A stretch of 64,000 nt of DNA from Enterobacter asburiae (GTDB lineage Bacteria > Pseudomonadota > Gammaproteobacteria > Enterobacterales > Enterobacteriaceae), in the NCBI RefSeq assembly GCF_024599655.1, contig NZ_CP102247.1, positions 2,728,001 to 2,792,000 of the forward strand. The letters are read 5' to 3'. Below, piece after piece: positions 50,822 to 58,743 of this stretch; positions within the stretch are counted from its first letter, which is position 1; each line of letters starts with the position of its first letter. Position numbers and translations under genes: made by a program. Below the pieces are notes generated by a model. The model was not told the DNA's origin. It saw only the letters and a program-made list of their open reading frames with translations, and did no database searches.

Positions 50822-51577
50822 TTAACTCCTGATCAAAGATGTTCCTGGAAAACCACCGAAAGGAAGTTCATCGTGTTCACCAAACCGAAGCTTGCAGGCG
50901 GTGAGCGTGCCGTTGCATTCATCCAATGAGGGATCGCTTACCGGATTGTTGTTTCTGTCGAAGTAAAGCGTGCCGGCATAATCGCACCCATCGCCGGTGC
51001 GGTACCTATTCCGGATGCACCATGTGCAAAGGGAATGCAGCTGTCTGGTCGGAATCATCAATCCCTGCAGATCCATCGGGCTGGTAAGAACAAACTCGAT
51101 ACTTTCACCGGGAAGCTCGCTATTTTTACCGTCGATATAGAAAACCCGCTTCCTCACCTGCAAGGGATCTGCTGTTGGATTTCCATCCGGGAAATTACGC
51201 GCATCCAGGTAATGCGCAAAAGTGTCATGAATCGTAACTTTGGCCTGCAGCATATCGTCATAGGCCAGACAGAGCGCAGTGATAGAGCTGTCAATGTTGG
51301 CAACGGTGAGCCTCGGCTGGGCGCTACTGCCATCGGTTGACGCTTCCAGTCCCTCGAGTTTATATGGCCAGGCACCATACTCTTCGCCCTGCCACCAGAT
51401 ACTCTTCGCCTTTAACTTTGATTCGTCGCCACCAGCAGCCGCAATCTCTTCTTCAGTATGCGGGAGGTTATAAGCGTGAAAGCGCAGAACGTCGTCAAGA
51501 CCAAACGCAGAACCGTCTACCTCAAGAAGACGTATTTTTTCACCCGGTTCGAGGCGTTGATAATCTTCAGTAATCAT
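50822..51577 (-). CDS. Minor tail protein L with Fe-S-type cysteines
   Basis: 251 residues. The C-terminal region LCTWCIRNRYRTGDGCDYAGTL...DECNGTLTACKLRFGEHDELPFGGFPGT carries the cysteines that in lambda L bind a [4Fe-4S] cluster. N-terminal part: ITEDYQRLEPGEKIRLLEVDGSAFG, typical of L. The start overlaps the M stop (ATGA). Forms part of the tail tip. Confidence 0.93.
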   Translation of the reverse strand: MITEDYQRLEPGEKIRLLEVDGSAFGLDDVLRFHAYNLPHTEEEIAAAGGDESKLKAKSIWWQGEEYGAWPYKLEGLEASTDGSSAQPRLTVANIDSSITALCLAYDDMLQAKVTIHDTFAHYLDARNFPDGNPTADPLQVRKRVFYIDGKNSELPGESIEFVLTSPMDLQGLMIPTRQLHSLCTWCIRNRYRTGDGCDYAGTLYFDRNNNPVSDPSLDECNGTLTACKLRFGEHDELPFGGFPGTSLIRS

Positions 51578-51921
51578 GGTGTGTATGCCTGTTTGAAGGT
51601 TGCTTTTATGGTTATCACTTTGCTGGATAGCGGCTGGGCTTTAATGGAATCAGCTTCAATCCGGTATAAACCGGTTTCGCCAACAGGAGACGTCCAGATA
51701 AAGGATTTTGTGATGTGCTTGCGGCAAAAACTCAGCGCATCGAGCATCTCAGCTTTTTTTCCCGTTAAGGTCATCGGCCATGACTGTTTTTCAGGGTTGA
51801 TGCCTTCACCGGCGATCTGTTCAAAGCCGTCTCCGAAAGATGCAGAGCGTGTTGCGTAAGTGAACTCCCCTTCCATTCCCGCCTGAATCTGGGTTCGCCA
51901 GGTAAATGTTTCGATCGTCAC
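51574..51921 (-). CDS. Minor tail protein M
   Basis: About 115 residues with GTG at 51921 as start: GGAGG ends four bases before it, and lambda M also begins right at this beta strand (ETFTWRTQIQ). The longer frame upstream to 52008 crosses a hairpin and is not used. Conserved: VRFGDGF-like SASFGDGFEQIAGEGINPEKQSW, ITKSFIWTSPVGETGLYRIEA. It joins the tip complex below H. Confidence 0.85.
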   Translation of the reverse strand: MTIETFTWRTQIQAGMEGEFTYATRSASFGDGFEQIAGEGINPEKQSWPMTLTGKKAEMLDALSFCRKHITKSFIWTSPVGETGLYRIEADSIKAQPLSSKVITIKATFKQAYTP

Positions 51922-51937
51922 TTTTCCTCCGGGCATA

Positions 51938-51960
51938 AAAAAACCCGCCGAACCGGGTAT
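51938..51960 (-). terminator. Hairpin before gene M
   Basis: On the minus strand ACCCGGTTCGGCGGGT folds to a short GC stem and runs into seven T just before the M start. It would stop leftward transcription that is not antiterminated. Confidence 0.6.
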
Positions 51961-52058
51961 AATTCGATTATTCGCTGAAAGAAATTTCATCTCCAATTGT
52001 CGATTCATTACGTATATTTGAATGGCTATTACACAATTTCACTACACAGCGAGTTCTC

Positions 52059-52211
52059 ATGAAAACACTACTAATCGCAGCTCTTTCTTTAGCGCTTGTG
52101 GCGCCCTCGATCACTTATGCAAAAGGTTCTCGTGGTCATTACACCAACGGGAAAGGCTCCTCACACAAGGGTGGGACATATACAACACACAAGTATCTGC
52201 CCCGTAAATAA
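52059..52211 (+). CDS. 50-residue secreted protein on the opposite strand (moron)
   Basis: MKTLLIAALSLALVAPSITYA is a clear signal peptide; the mature 29 residues are Gly/Ser/His/Lys-rich (KGSRGHYTNGKGSSHKGGTYTTHK). Similar tiny 'GSSHKGG' proteins occur in phages and enterobacteria, as far as I recall, but without known role. It is on the plus strand between tail genes M and H, so it needs its own promoter; none is obvious. A 9 bp stem follows (52221-52252). Confidence 0.6.
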   Translation: MKTLLIAALSLALVAPSITYAKGSRGHYTNGKGSSHKGGTYTTHKYLPRK

Positions 52212-52220
52212 TTAATCTTG

Positions 52221-52252
52221 TGATAGCAGGCTCAAACAAGGGACTGCTATCA
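52221..52252. terminator. Hairpin between the 50-residue gene and H
   Basis: TGATAGCAG pairs exactly with CTGCTATCA over a 14 nt loop, placed between two convergent genes (stops at 52211 and 52258). Confidence 0.6.
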
Positions 52253-52257
52253 GTTTA

Positions 52258-55170
52258 TCAACGGCTTTTCATAGCGTTCCAAATCAACCTTCCGGGTTGC
52301 AACTCTTTAGCAATTCCAGCACGAACAGACTGATCGATGGTCTGTTTATAAGCCCGAGAAATAGCATCGTTATTGCCGGAAGGCTGCTGCTGAGTGTTCT
52401 GGTTATGAACGATCACGGACGTTTGAACGGTTACGCCGCCAGTTGCCGAAGATTGCAGCCCATACATCGGGGCGCGGCCAACATAACCGCCGTTTGCATA
52501 CCCCTGAGCTCCACGCATAAGCGCATACAGATTGCCGACACCCAGTGCACGGGTCGCTTCCTTCGTAAACACAAACTCACCGCCGTGTACAACGCCTTTC
52601 GGTTGGTATTTACCGCCATCTCCCGTGTAGCCGCCTCCATCAAAACCGGGGACCAAACCACCACCTGAGAAACCAAAGAACGCGCCGATACCGGTTCCAC
52701 CAAACGCTGACTTCATTCCATTAACCAGAGCCAGTTGGGTCAGCATCTGGGCGATGCCCTTGAGGAAAGTGGAAAGAAAATCTGAGAAGTTAGATTTACC
52801 TGTTGTGAAGAAATCAGTCAGGGTGCTGGCCATCCCGGTGAACGCGTTACTAGTAACCGTCTGCACCTGCGAGTACACATTGGTCGCGCTGTCTTCGAAA
52901 TCAGCCCATCCCTTTTTCGCGCCGGTCAGCCAGTCACCGCGTAGCTGATCCTCAGCATTATAGTAATCGTTAGCTGCCTTAAGCTGTTTCTGGTATCCCT
53001 CTTCATCCAGCGAACCACCAGTATTTTTCCAGCCGGCGGCGAGCTGACTTTTTGCCAGCTCTCGCTGCGCCTGGCGGTCACCCATCCCCGCGCCACCCAG
53101 TAATGCGGCCTGTTTCTCAGCCATCTGCGTGACGTATTTCTGCGAGGTATCCATGCGCTTGTTCAGCAGTTCCTGCGCGGAAATCTGATCACCCAACAGG
53201 GCTTTCTGCCGCACTAACTGTAGCACCTGGTCTTTACTCGCGAGCAGAGATTGCTCCTGCTTTGTCAGAGAGCGAGATCGGGAGGCCTCTTCCAGCACCT
53301 GAAATTTCGCTTCCGTAGTCCAAAGGTCTTTGCGCTGTTGGCTGATATTGTCGTTCAGCCCTTTATGCTGCTGCAGCGCGCGTAACTGTGCCTGAAGCGC
53401 CAGTAGCTCGGCCTGGGCAGCATCCGTGCTGCGATCGCCAGCCGATAAAGTGCCCTGCTTTCCGGTTTTCGTCTTTTTACCAAAAGCAGCAACCTCTTCC
53501 CGATCCTTCTTGGTGGTTGCAGTACTTATCTTTCTGGTCGTATCGAGGTATTTACCTGCACTGATATCAGCGGCATCCCAGTCTTTTTTCAACTGAGAGA
53601 CACTGTCGCCATAAGCGCTGGCCATTTGTTCGTTATAGTCCTGCCATCCCTGCAAAGTATCCGTTTTCGCCCAGTCAGGAATGAGATTAATCGCAGCCGC
53701 AATAGAGGAAGAAATGATCTGGTTCAGCTTCTGGAAAACGATCGCTACGCTGTAATAAATTGCGTTGAATTCCTTCAGTGTGTTTGATGCCAGCTCTGCT
53801 ACCCACTGACCGATATTCTGCATGGCCTCAGATGCCCAGTCTTTGATATCCAGCCACAGGCGACCAAACGGTGTCAGCGAGTCATAAGCCTGCTCTCCGC
53901 GCTCAGCCATTGTGTCGCCAAACAAATCCATGGCCTGTGTAACTGCAGCAGTCTGGTCCTTCTGCTTCACCAGCTCATCAATGTGCTTAAGCTGCGAAAC
54001 AGTCAGGAAGTTGTATTGTTCGTTTAGACTCTGAAGGGCTTTAACGGGGTCTTTTTCGATGTCCTTATAGGCTTTGGTGATGTCCTGCGCCGACACAATA
54101 CCGGTCTGAACCGCCAACGCCGTAGAGCCCGCCGCTTTTTCGAGCTGCTGCTGTGTGAGCGAACCCATGCTAATTAGTTCAGTCATCAGACTCTGAACGG
54201 TTTCTACAGTAGCGCCAGTAGAGGCAGCAATCGACTGAGAGGAAGCCATAACCTGGAGCGCTGAAGTGCTGGCAATGTTGCCTGTCCTGATAATGGCCTT
54301 ATTAATATCGTCGTAGGCTGTGAAGTAGTCTGCTCCCGCTTTTGCAGCAATCAGAACAGCACCGGCCAGGCCACCAATGGCCACTCGGGCAGGAGTCACC
54401 ATCGACAACATCGCTTTCAGAGCATTGCCTACACCGCCAAACGAATCGCGCAGCTGGCCGCCCTGCTGAATGGCTACCATATAAACCGGCATACCAGACG
54501 CCAATGAAGTTACGATGTCGGTCATTTGCATTGGTAGATAACGCATCGCGTTGCGGTATTGCCCCGCGCTGATCGCTCCTGACTTCCACGCTTCCTCCTG
54601 CTCTTTCAGTCGGGCGATCATGGGTGCAGCACGATCGGACACGCCAAGTTGGGCTGCTTTTAGCTCTAACAGTTCTGCGCGCGTTTTTCCGATTGCTGTA
54701 ACCTGCTCTTCCAGCGAATCGATAAAGGTCTTGCCCGCCGAAGCTGCACGCTGCACTGCCTGTGCCTGTTCAATGCGAGCCCGCCCCTCTGCGGTCTCAG
54801 ACTCCATGACCTGCGCCAGTTTAGCTCGGGTCGTCTCAAGCACGCTGTTGTAGCGAGTAAAGTCTTCATCCCCTACCAGCCCTTTACCGCGAAACTTCGC
54901 CAGGCTCTCCTGGATCGTGTCCAGTTCATCCAGCGCCTTGTTTACCGGGCTAATTTTATTCAGCAGGTTCTGCAGCTCCTGGCGCTGTTGCTTCAGGCTT
55001 TCACTGTTTTTCTTCTGGTTATCGATACCGGTACGGAACGTACTGTTCAGGTCATCAGCTTTACCTGCCGCGGCGGACGCGGTCTCCTGAAAGCGATCCA
55101 ATGCCTGATTACCGCGCTCCAGCTCACTGGTATTTACACGCAGGGAAATCGTGGCGATATCGTTACTCAT
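52258..55170 (-). CDS. Tape measure protein H
   Basis: 970 residues. N-terminal coiled coil (SNDIATISLRVNTSELERGNQALDRFQETASAAAGKADDLNSTF), a hydrophobic segment about 270-290 (ARVAIGGLAGAVLIAAKAG), long Ala/Gln/Leu-rich helices, and a C-terminus similar to lambda H (FSGGGLVPGFDGGGYTGDGGKYQPKGVVHGGEFVFTKEATRALGVGNLYALMRGAQGYANGGYVG). It sets tail length and passes DNA. The ATG overlaps the T stop (ATGA). Confidence 0.93.
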   Translation of the reverse strand: MSNDIATISLRVNTSELERGNQALDRFQETASAAAGKADDLNSTFRTGIDNQKKNSESLKQQRQELQNLLNKISPVNKALDELDTIQESLAKFRGKGLVGDEDFTRYNSVLETTRAKLAQVMESETAEGRARIEQAQAVQRAASAGKTFIDSLEEQVTAIGKTRAELLELKAAQLGVSDRAAPMIARLKEQEEAWKSGAISAGQYRNAMRYLPMQMTDIVTSLASGMPVYMVAIQQGGQLRDSFGGVGNALKAMLSMVTPARVAIGGLAGAVLIAAKAGADYFTAYDDINKAIIRTGNIASTSALQVMASSQSIAASTGATVETVQSLMTELISMGSLTQQQLEKAAGSTALAVQTGIVSAQDITKAYKDIEKDPVKALQSLNEQYNFLTVSQLKHIDELVKQKDQTAAVTQAMDLFGDTMAERGEQAYDSLTPFGRLWLDIKDWASEAMQNIGQWVAELASNTLKEFNAIYYSVAIVFQKLNQIISSSIAAAINLIPDWAKTDTLQGWQDYNEQMASAYGDSVSQLKKDWDAADISAGKYLDTTRKISTATTKKDREEVAAFGKKTKTGKQGTLSAGDRSTDAAQAELLALQAQLRALQQHKGLNDNISQQRKDLWTTEAKFQVLEEASRSRSLTKQEQSLLASKDQVLQLVRQKALLGDQISAQELLNKRMDTSQKYVTQMAEKQAALLGGAGMGDRQAQRELAKSQLAAGWKNTGGSLDEEGYQKQLKAANDYYNAEDQLRGDWLTGAKKGWADFEDSATNVYSQVQTVTSNAFTGMASTLTDFFTTGKSNFSDFLSTFLKGIAQMLTQLALVNGMKSAFGGTGIGAFFGFSGGGLVPGFDGGGYTGDGGKYQPKGVVHGGEFVFTKEATRALGVGNLYALMRGAQGYANGGYVGRAPMYGLQSSATGGVTVQTSVIVHNQNTQQQPSGNNDAISRAYKQTIDQSVRAGIAKELQPGRLIWNAMKSR

Positions 55171-55481
55171 TCCGCCCTCTCTTTATGCATAATTTTTAGC
55201 GCAGCACTTTCCATCACCCGGATGTCCGAAAGCGCGGTTGCCTCGTCGTCGACGTTGTGCAAACGCATCACCCAGGGCAAAACGTTATAGTCGAGCCCGG
55301 ACGCGCCCCCCATTCCCGTTCGCCATTGCGTACTGACAGTCTGAAACACCAGGAATGAAGTCCATACATCTGGCCAGACGTCGATGTAATGATCGTCGTA
55401 ATCATCCGGCGTAAGCCCGTATGGTGCCAGGTCTGCCGCTGTGGGTTCAGGCGTATAGAACGCAGAGGCAACCGCTATCAG
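55167..55481 (-). CDS. T portion of tail chaperone GT, read by -1 frameshift
   Basis: 104 codons open from the frameshift site: LIAVASAFYTPEPTAADLAPYGLTPDDY, DDHYIDVWPDVWTSFLVFQTVSTQWRTGMGGASGLDYNVLPWVMRLHNVDDEATALSDIRVMESAALKIMHKERAE (positions 29-104). The STQWRTGMGG-LDY segment is typical of T proteins (DUF1799 type). No start is placed to make this alone; it is read as a G-T fusion of about 207 residues after slipping at A AAA AAC (55481-55487). GT recruits V to H during tail assembly. The stop overlaps the H start. Confidence 0.82.
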   Translation of the reverse strand: MIAVASAFYTPEPTAADLAPYGLTPDDYDDHYIDVWPDVWTSFLVFQTVSTQWRTGMGGASGLDYNVLPWVMRLHNVDDEATALSDIRVMESAALKIMHKERAE

Positions 55482-55789
55482 TTTTTTTCGCGCTGCCCCA
55501 TCAGCTCGCGGTAGTAGGTTTCCGGGATGGCCTTCATCGCCGCCGGATAGTTTTCCAGCAGCACCGACAGGTTTTCCGCGTTGAATGCATCGGGAAGTGC
55601 CCAGCCAGCAATGATTTCCATCAGAAAATCAGTGGCGGTTTTGCCTTCCAGTTTTTCCAGATTAGCCAGCTCTTTGAGTGGCTTATGATTAAACGTGAAG
55701 GTCAGCACGCCATCCTCATCGCCGGCGCGCGGGATCGAGACGTTGGCCTTAAATGTAGGTTTTGGCTGAAGGGTGAATTTGGTCGCCAT
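55478..55789 (-). CDS. Tail assembly chaperone G
   Basis: 103 residues: MATKFTLQPKPTFKANVSIPRAGDEDGVLTFTFNHKPLKELANLEKLEGKTATDFLMEIIAGW. This has the size and place of lambda gpG, directly upstream of T and H. The last codons GAA AAA AAC TGA contain the slippery site, so a fraction of ribosomes would extend into T. A terminator hairpin separates it from V. Confidence 0.85.
   Translation of the reverse strand: MATKFTLQPKPTFKANVSIPRAGDEDGVLTFTFNHKPLKELANLEKLEGKTATDFLMEIIAGWALPDAFNAENLSVLLENYPAAMKAIPETYYRELMGQREKN
55481..55487 (-). other. Slippery heptamer A AAA AAC (G to GT)
   Basis: In the G frame the codons are GAA AAA AAC TGA; A-AAA-AAC fits X-XXY-YYZ exactly and a -1 slip continues as CTG ATA GCG into T without a stop. 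Equivalent to the lambda G-T frameshift. Confidence 0.88.
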
Positions 55790-55803
55790 CGATACCTCTT
55801 AAC

Positions 55804-55830
55804 GGAAAAAAGCCTCCACAATGGGAGGCA
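55804..55830 (-). terminator. Terminator between V and G
   Basis: GCCTCC pairs with GGAGGC over CATTGT, followed by TTTTTT on the minus strand. It sets the high-level V transcript apart from the lower-level G/H transcript. Confidence 0.82.
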
Positions 55831-55853
55831 TGGAATAGTGAAAGCTCTGACGG

Positions 55854-56525
55854 CTAGGCGGCAGCGTCAGTCACCTTGTAGAACGTCATCGCCGATGACT
55901 GCAGGTTCAGCACCACACTTACTGTCTCTACCTCGTTAACCGCAGTAGTTGGCGTATCGTCAAAGGACGCCGTGGCCGCCCAGTAACGGTTTTCCTTCGC
56001 CTTCGGCACGTACATGTAAGCCGCAACCGTCTCTTCGTCTTCGTCCAGTTGGCGCAGCAACGGATAAACCGGGAGAGTTGAGTCGTGAGCGATCGAGTAG
56101 GTCTGAGAGACTGCGGATTTATAGGTATTCAGGTTTCGCTGGCGGTCGTCGCTCAGGAACTGAATCTGTGTGGTGTTCTGATCGCCACCAGATTTCGACA
56201 CCTCAGTAATTTGCGGCAGCTCGGTCCATTCAAGAACCTTGCGGATCGAACCGGTACCGCCACCAGCGGCATATTTGTTTTTGTTGGTGGTATTGATATT
56301 GCGAAGAGTTACGGCGCTTTCGGCAATCGCATCAATTTTTGCAATGACGTTATCAACACCGGACCAGTTGCAGTTCACATGAACAATATCACCCACCTTG
56401 AGTGCGTCCGCTTCACTCACGGTGATCACCATATTTTCGGCGTTCGTCGCCCCGGTGAAAGTAATGGCTGGGCCATAACCCGATGCCAGATAGACGTGAG
56501 CGCCGTTAGGCAATGCAAAGCCCAT
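55854..56525 (-). CDS. Major tail tube protein (V-like)
   Basis: 223 residues, beta-rich: MGFALPNGAHVYLASGYGPAITFTGATNAENMVITVSEADALKVGDIVHVNC, then DAIAESAVTLRNINTTNKNKYAAGG, RKVLEWTELPQITEVSKSGGDQNTTQIQFLSDDRQRNLNTY. It stands between U and G, the position of V, and resembles tail tube proteins of N15-like siphophages. No lambda-V-style C-terminal Ig domain is visible. Followed by a terminator. Confidence 0.83.
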   Translation of the reverse strand: MGFALPNGAHVYLASGYGPAITFTGATNAENMVITVSEADALKVGDIVHVNCNWSGVDNVIAKIDAIAESAVTLRNINTTNKNKYAAGGGTGSIRKVLEWTELPQITEVSKSGGDQNTTQIQFLSDDRQRNLNTYKSAVSQTYSIAHDSTLPVYPLLRQLDEDEETVAAYMYVPKAKENRYWAATASFDDTPTTAVNEVETVSVVLNLQSSAMTFYKVTDAAA

Positions 56526-56593
56526 ATTGGTTTCTCCTTCAGAAACGGGAAAACCGGCTCAAGGCCGGTCAGTTGTGGGACATCAGAGGGGAA

Positions 56594-57004
56594 TCAGCTG
56601 TTAATGTCTGCCCGATAATTTAGGCTGACAGGAACGGTGTAGGACACAGGTGTAGGGATGCCGCGGAATATGCCAGGCACGCTGCTAATCCAGCAGGTAA
56701 AGTCTTTGCCTGCAATTTCCTGCCCCTCAGGGAACAATTCTGCCACCCTGCCCGCCAGAGCAACGACGGAGGTGCGGCCGGAGCCGGCTGGCGCCACGAC
56801 ATTAATCTGGTACACGCCTGAATAAGTCCGGCAGCGCAATCCGAGATCGATTGTTCGCGGCGTAACGGGCATATCGTGAACGGCCAGGTACATCTCGTTA
56901 GCAGGGGGTGTAAACGGCACGTTTTCCCAGGCAACCGGGATACCTTCAGCATCAGCCCACTCGCCGAGCCTGGCGGCCAGCACCGCCGCGATATCGGGAA
57001 TCAT
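56594..57004 (-). CDS. Tail terminator protein (U-like)
   Basis: 136 residues: MIPDIAAVLAARLGEWADAEGIPVAWENVPFTPPANEMYLAVHDMPVTPRTIDLG, YSGVYQINVVAPAGSGRTSVVALAGRVAELFPEG. The pattern fits the tail terminator family (DUF4128-like/U), which caps the tail tube. The start overlaps the Z stop. A short CG-rich hairpin lies between it and V (about 56549-56569). Confidence 0.75.
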   Translation of the reverse strand: MIPDIAAVLAARLGEWADAEGIPVAWENVPFTPPANEMYLAVHDMPVTPRTIDLGLRCRTYSGVYQINVVAPAGSGRTSVVALAGRVAELFPEGQEIAGKDFTCWISSVPGIFRGIPTPVSYTVPVSLNYRADINS

Positions 57005-57585
57005 TTAGTCACCTCCCTTACTGCTTGCTCAAAAAATCGCTGAAACTCAGCAGCAGTAATGCGTACCATCCCTCCCGGAGCTTGGGAAGAGTGCCCCATC
57101 TCCAGTCGATACGCGTAAGGGACGTTGTTGCAGAAATAAATAGCCTTCATCCCGACTTTGAACAGCGACAGCGTGTAATTCCCTGAGGCTTTTGTCAGAT
57201 TTCCGGTTTTATCTACACGTCCCGTTTCATCTGTGGCCGGTGCATCAAAAGAAACCTGCCAGTTGCCCCGAAACCGTCCACCGGTATATCCAGGCGGCGC
57301 TTTGATATCCATCCCATCCACCAGTCGAGCCTTCTTCTTAAGTCGTCCGGTTTTAGTCAGGTTGGCAGGGTCCGATTTTTGCGCTTCGTTATGGTCGTAT
57401 ACCGCCTGATTGTAAGAAGATGCCGTCTGGTTGATGCCCCAGAGTTCCGGGTTGCCGACAGGTGACATCATCACCAGTTGATTAAGGATCCGAATGCCGA
57501 CAGCACGTACGACCGCTTCCTGATTCGCTTTGGCTTTGTCCACGAACGCGGTGATGGCAGCCGTGAACGCCTTGTTATCGCTCAT
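57001..57585 (-). CDS. Minor tail/connector protein Z-like (HK97 gp10 type)
   Basis: 194 residues: DNKAFTAAITAFVDKAKANQEAVVRAVGIRILNQLVMMSPVGNPELWGI, RFRGNWQVSFDAP, NVPYAYRLEMGHSSQAPGGMVRITAAEFQRFFEQAVREV. The pairs SPV-N..W and 'Y...lE.G.S.QAP.GM' are signatures of the gp10/Z-like head-tail joining family. Coupled to the upstream gene (1 bp gap) and to U (4 bp overlap). Confidence 0.82.
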   Translation of the reverse strand: MSDNKAFTAAITAFVDKAKANQEAVVRAVGIRILNQLVMMSPVGNPELWGINQTASSYNQAVYDHNEAQKSDPANLTKTGRLKKKARLVDGMDIKAPPGYTGGRFRGNWQVSFDAPATDETGRVDKTGNLTKASGNYTLSLFKVGMKAIYFCNNVPYAYRLEMGHSSQAPGGMVRITAAEFQRFFEQAVREVTK

Positions 57586-57586
57586 G

Positions 57587-57937
57587 CTATGCCCTCAACT
57601 GAGATTTGTAGCAGAGCACCACACCGCCCGGTTTCACCGGGTTAGGCTTAACCACGCGGTGGATTACACCGTCCACGTCGATCAGATCGCCGATTTTGAT
57701 TTCCTGCTCAGCACTGAAGACAATCCGAACATCGCCGTTTTCAATGACGGTTTCGTCAATTTCGCCTGGCGCGTAATCCGTCTTAACTCCTCTGGCGGTG
57801 AACTGGATATCATCGGAACGATGCTCCACACCACCGATGACGATTAACGTGCCCTTACGCGTGACGTTGTACGCAATGCCGTTCTGCTTGAGCATACGAG
57901 TCGTTGTCGCCTGCATTCGCTGATAGTTGATGGCCAT
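57587..57937 (-). CDS. Head-tail connector component, unknown subfamily
   Basis: 116 residues: MAINYQRMQATTTRMLKQNGIAYNVTRKGTLIVIGGVEHRSDDIQFTARGVKTDYAPGEIDETVIENGDVRIVFSAEQEIKIGDLIDVDGVIHRVVKPNPVKPGGVVLCYKSQLRA, given here in effect as a small beta-barrel protein (EIKIGDLIDVDG) with an N-terminal helix. The position between the DnaT-like gene and Z is where head-closure proteins occur. Function assigned only by place. Confidence 0.6.
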   Translation of the reverse strand: MAINYQRMQATTTRMLKQNGIAYNVTRKGTLIVIGGVEHRSDDIQFTARGVKTDYAPGEIDETVIENGDVRIVFSAEQEIKIGDLIDVDGVIHRVVKPNPVKPGGVVLCYKSQLRA

Positions 57938-58419
57938 TACGCGCGCTCCGCGAAAGCATTGATTGCATATCCACGCCCACCAGCCAGGTCGCCGAGAATA
58001 GCCATTACCGCCGGATAGGATGGTGTGAACACCTCACCATCGGCAACCGCATAGGTCATGGTTACGGCGCCTTCGACACGTTCGGTTTTAACCGCGGCCT
58101 CACGAACGCTTGAAAGCAAATCGCCCTCAATCGCCTCGATAGCCAGCATGCATTGTGCGGTGATAACCTGCCGCGGCACCTGGTCGGGTGGGAAATCATG
58201 TTCATCCAGAACGACATTCACGCGTGGCCATGCCAGAGCCTGTCTCGGGCCAGCTTTTGAGCCTACCCAGTCCAGCCCCTCTAGGTAATCCATTGCCTTA
58301 ATCAACAAAGGTGTAAGCTTGTCAGGCAGTTCAATGCCGCGTATTTCCGCAAATGAGGCAAGATCCTCTTCACTGGCGTAGCTGTTGGCATCAGGAGAGG
58401 TGATATCGGTATTGATCAT
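57937..58419 (-). CDS. DnaT-like domain protein in the head-completion position
   Basis: 160 residues from the ATG at 58419 (AGGA seven bases upstream). SPDANSYASEEDLASFAEIRGIELPDKLTPLLIKAMDYLEGLDWVGSKAGPRQALAWPRV is the pattern I recall from phage proteins annotated as DnaT-like ssDNA-binding. In this position, directly after the capsid genes and before connector genes, it more probably acts as an adaptor/head-completion protein. The stop overlaps the next start (TAATG). Confidence 0.65.
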   Translation of the reverse strand: MINTDITSPDANSYASEEDLASFAEIRGIELPDKLTPLLIKAMDYLEGLDWVGSKAGPRQALAWPRVNVVLDEHDFPPDQVPRQVITAQCMLAIEAIEGDLLSSVREAAVKTERVEGAVTMTYAVADGEVFTPSYPAVMAILGDLAGGRGYAINAFAERA

Positions 58420-58455
58420 CGAATCATCCTGTTTATGGGGCTTTCGCCCCATTCG

Positions 58456-58743
58456 TTATTCTCCGGCAGGTGCAGTAAAAGTGATCTCATCCGTGGTTTT
58501 CGCCACTCCTTCAACCGTGCCGGTTACCGTGAAGGTGCCTGCCGTATCAGAGGTGAGCTTGACCGTCGCCCCACCAGCAGAGCCGGTCTGAGAACTGGCC
58601 GTGCTAAGCGTGCCGCCCGTTGAATTCCAGGCAACGGTTTTGCCGGAAACACCTGCTCCGTTTAGCGTGTACTTCAGGGAAATGGTGACCGCATCGGTGC
58701 TGTCAGCGGTTGCGGAGGTTTTATCCGCTGACAGCGTTACTCC
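58456..58743 (-). CDS. Ig-like domain with no start codon, predicted -1 frameshift extension of the capsid
   Basis: 95 codons open between 58743 and 58459: VTLSADKTSATADSTDAVTISL, KYTLNGAGVSGKTVAWNSTGG, TLSTASSQTGSAGGATVKLTSDTAGTFTVTGT, ending TAPAGE. This is a bacterial Ig-like (group 1/invasin-type) domain. The frame has no ATG, GTG or TTG before the domain, and in-frame TAA closes it a few codons upstream. It can only be read from the capsid gene by a -1 slip on the five-G run. Ig extensions on head or tail proteins by frameshift are a known phage theme. Confidence 0.75.
   Translation of the reverse strand, partial: GVTLSADKTSATADSTDAVTISLKYTLNGAGVSGKTVAWNSTGGTLSTASSQTGSAGGATVKLTSDTAGTFTVTGTVEGVAKTTDEITFTAPAGE

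Noticed and set aside
55268..55471. 67-codon frame overlapping T as a separate gene
   Set aside because: It is a shadow of the T reading frame, which matches tail chaperone sequence.
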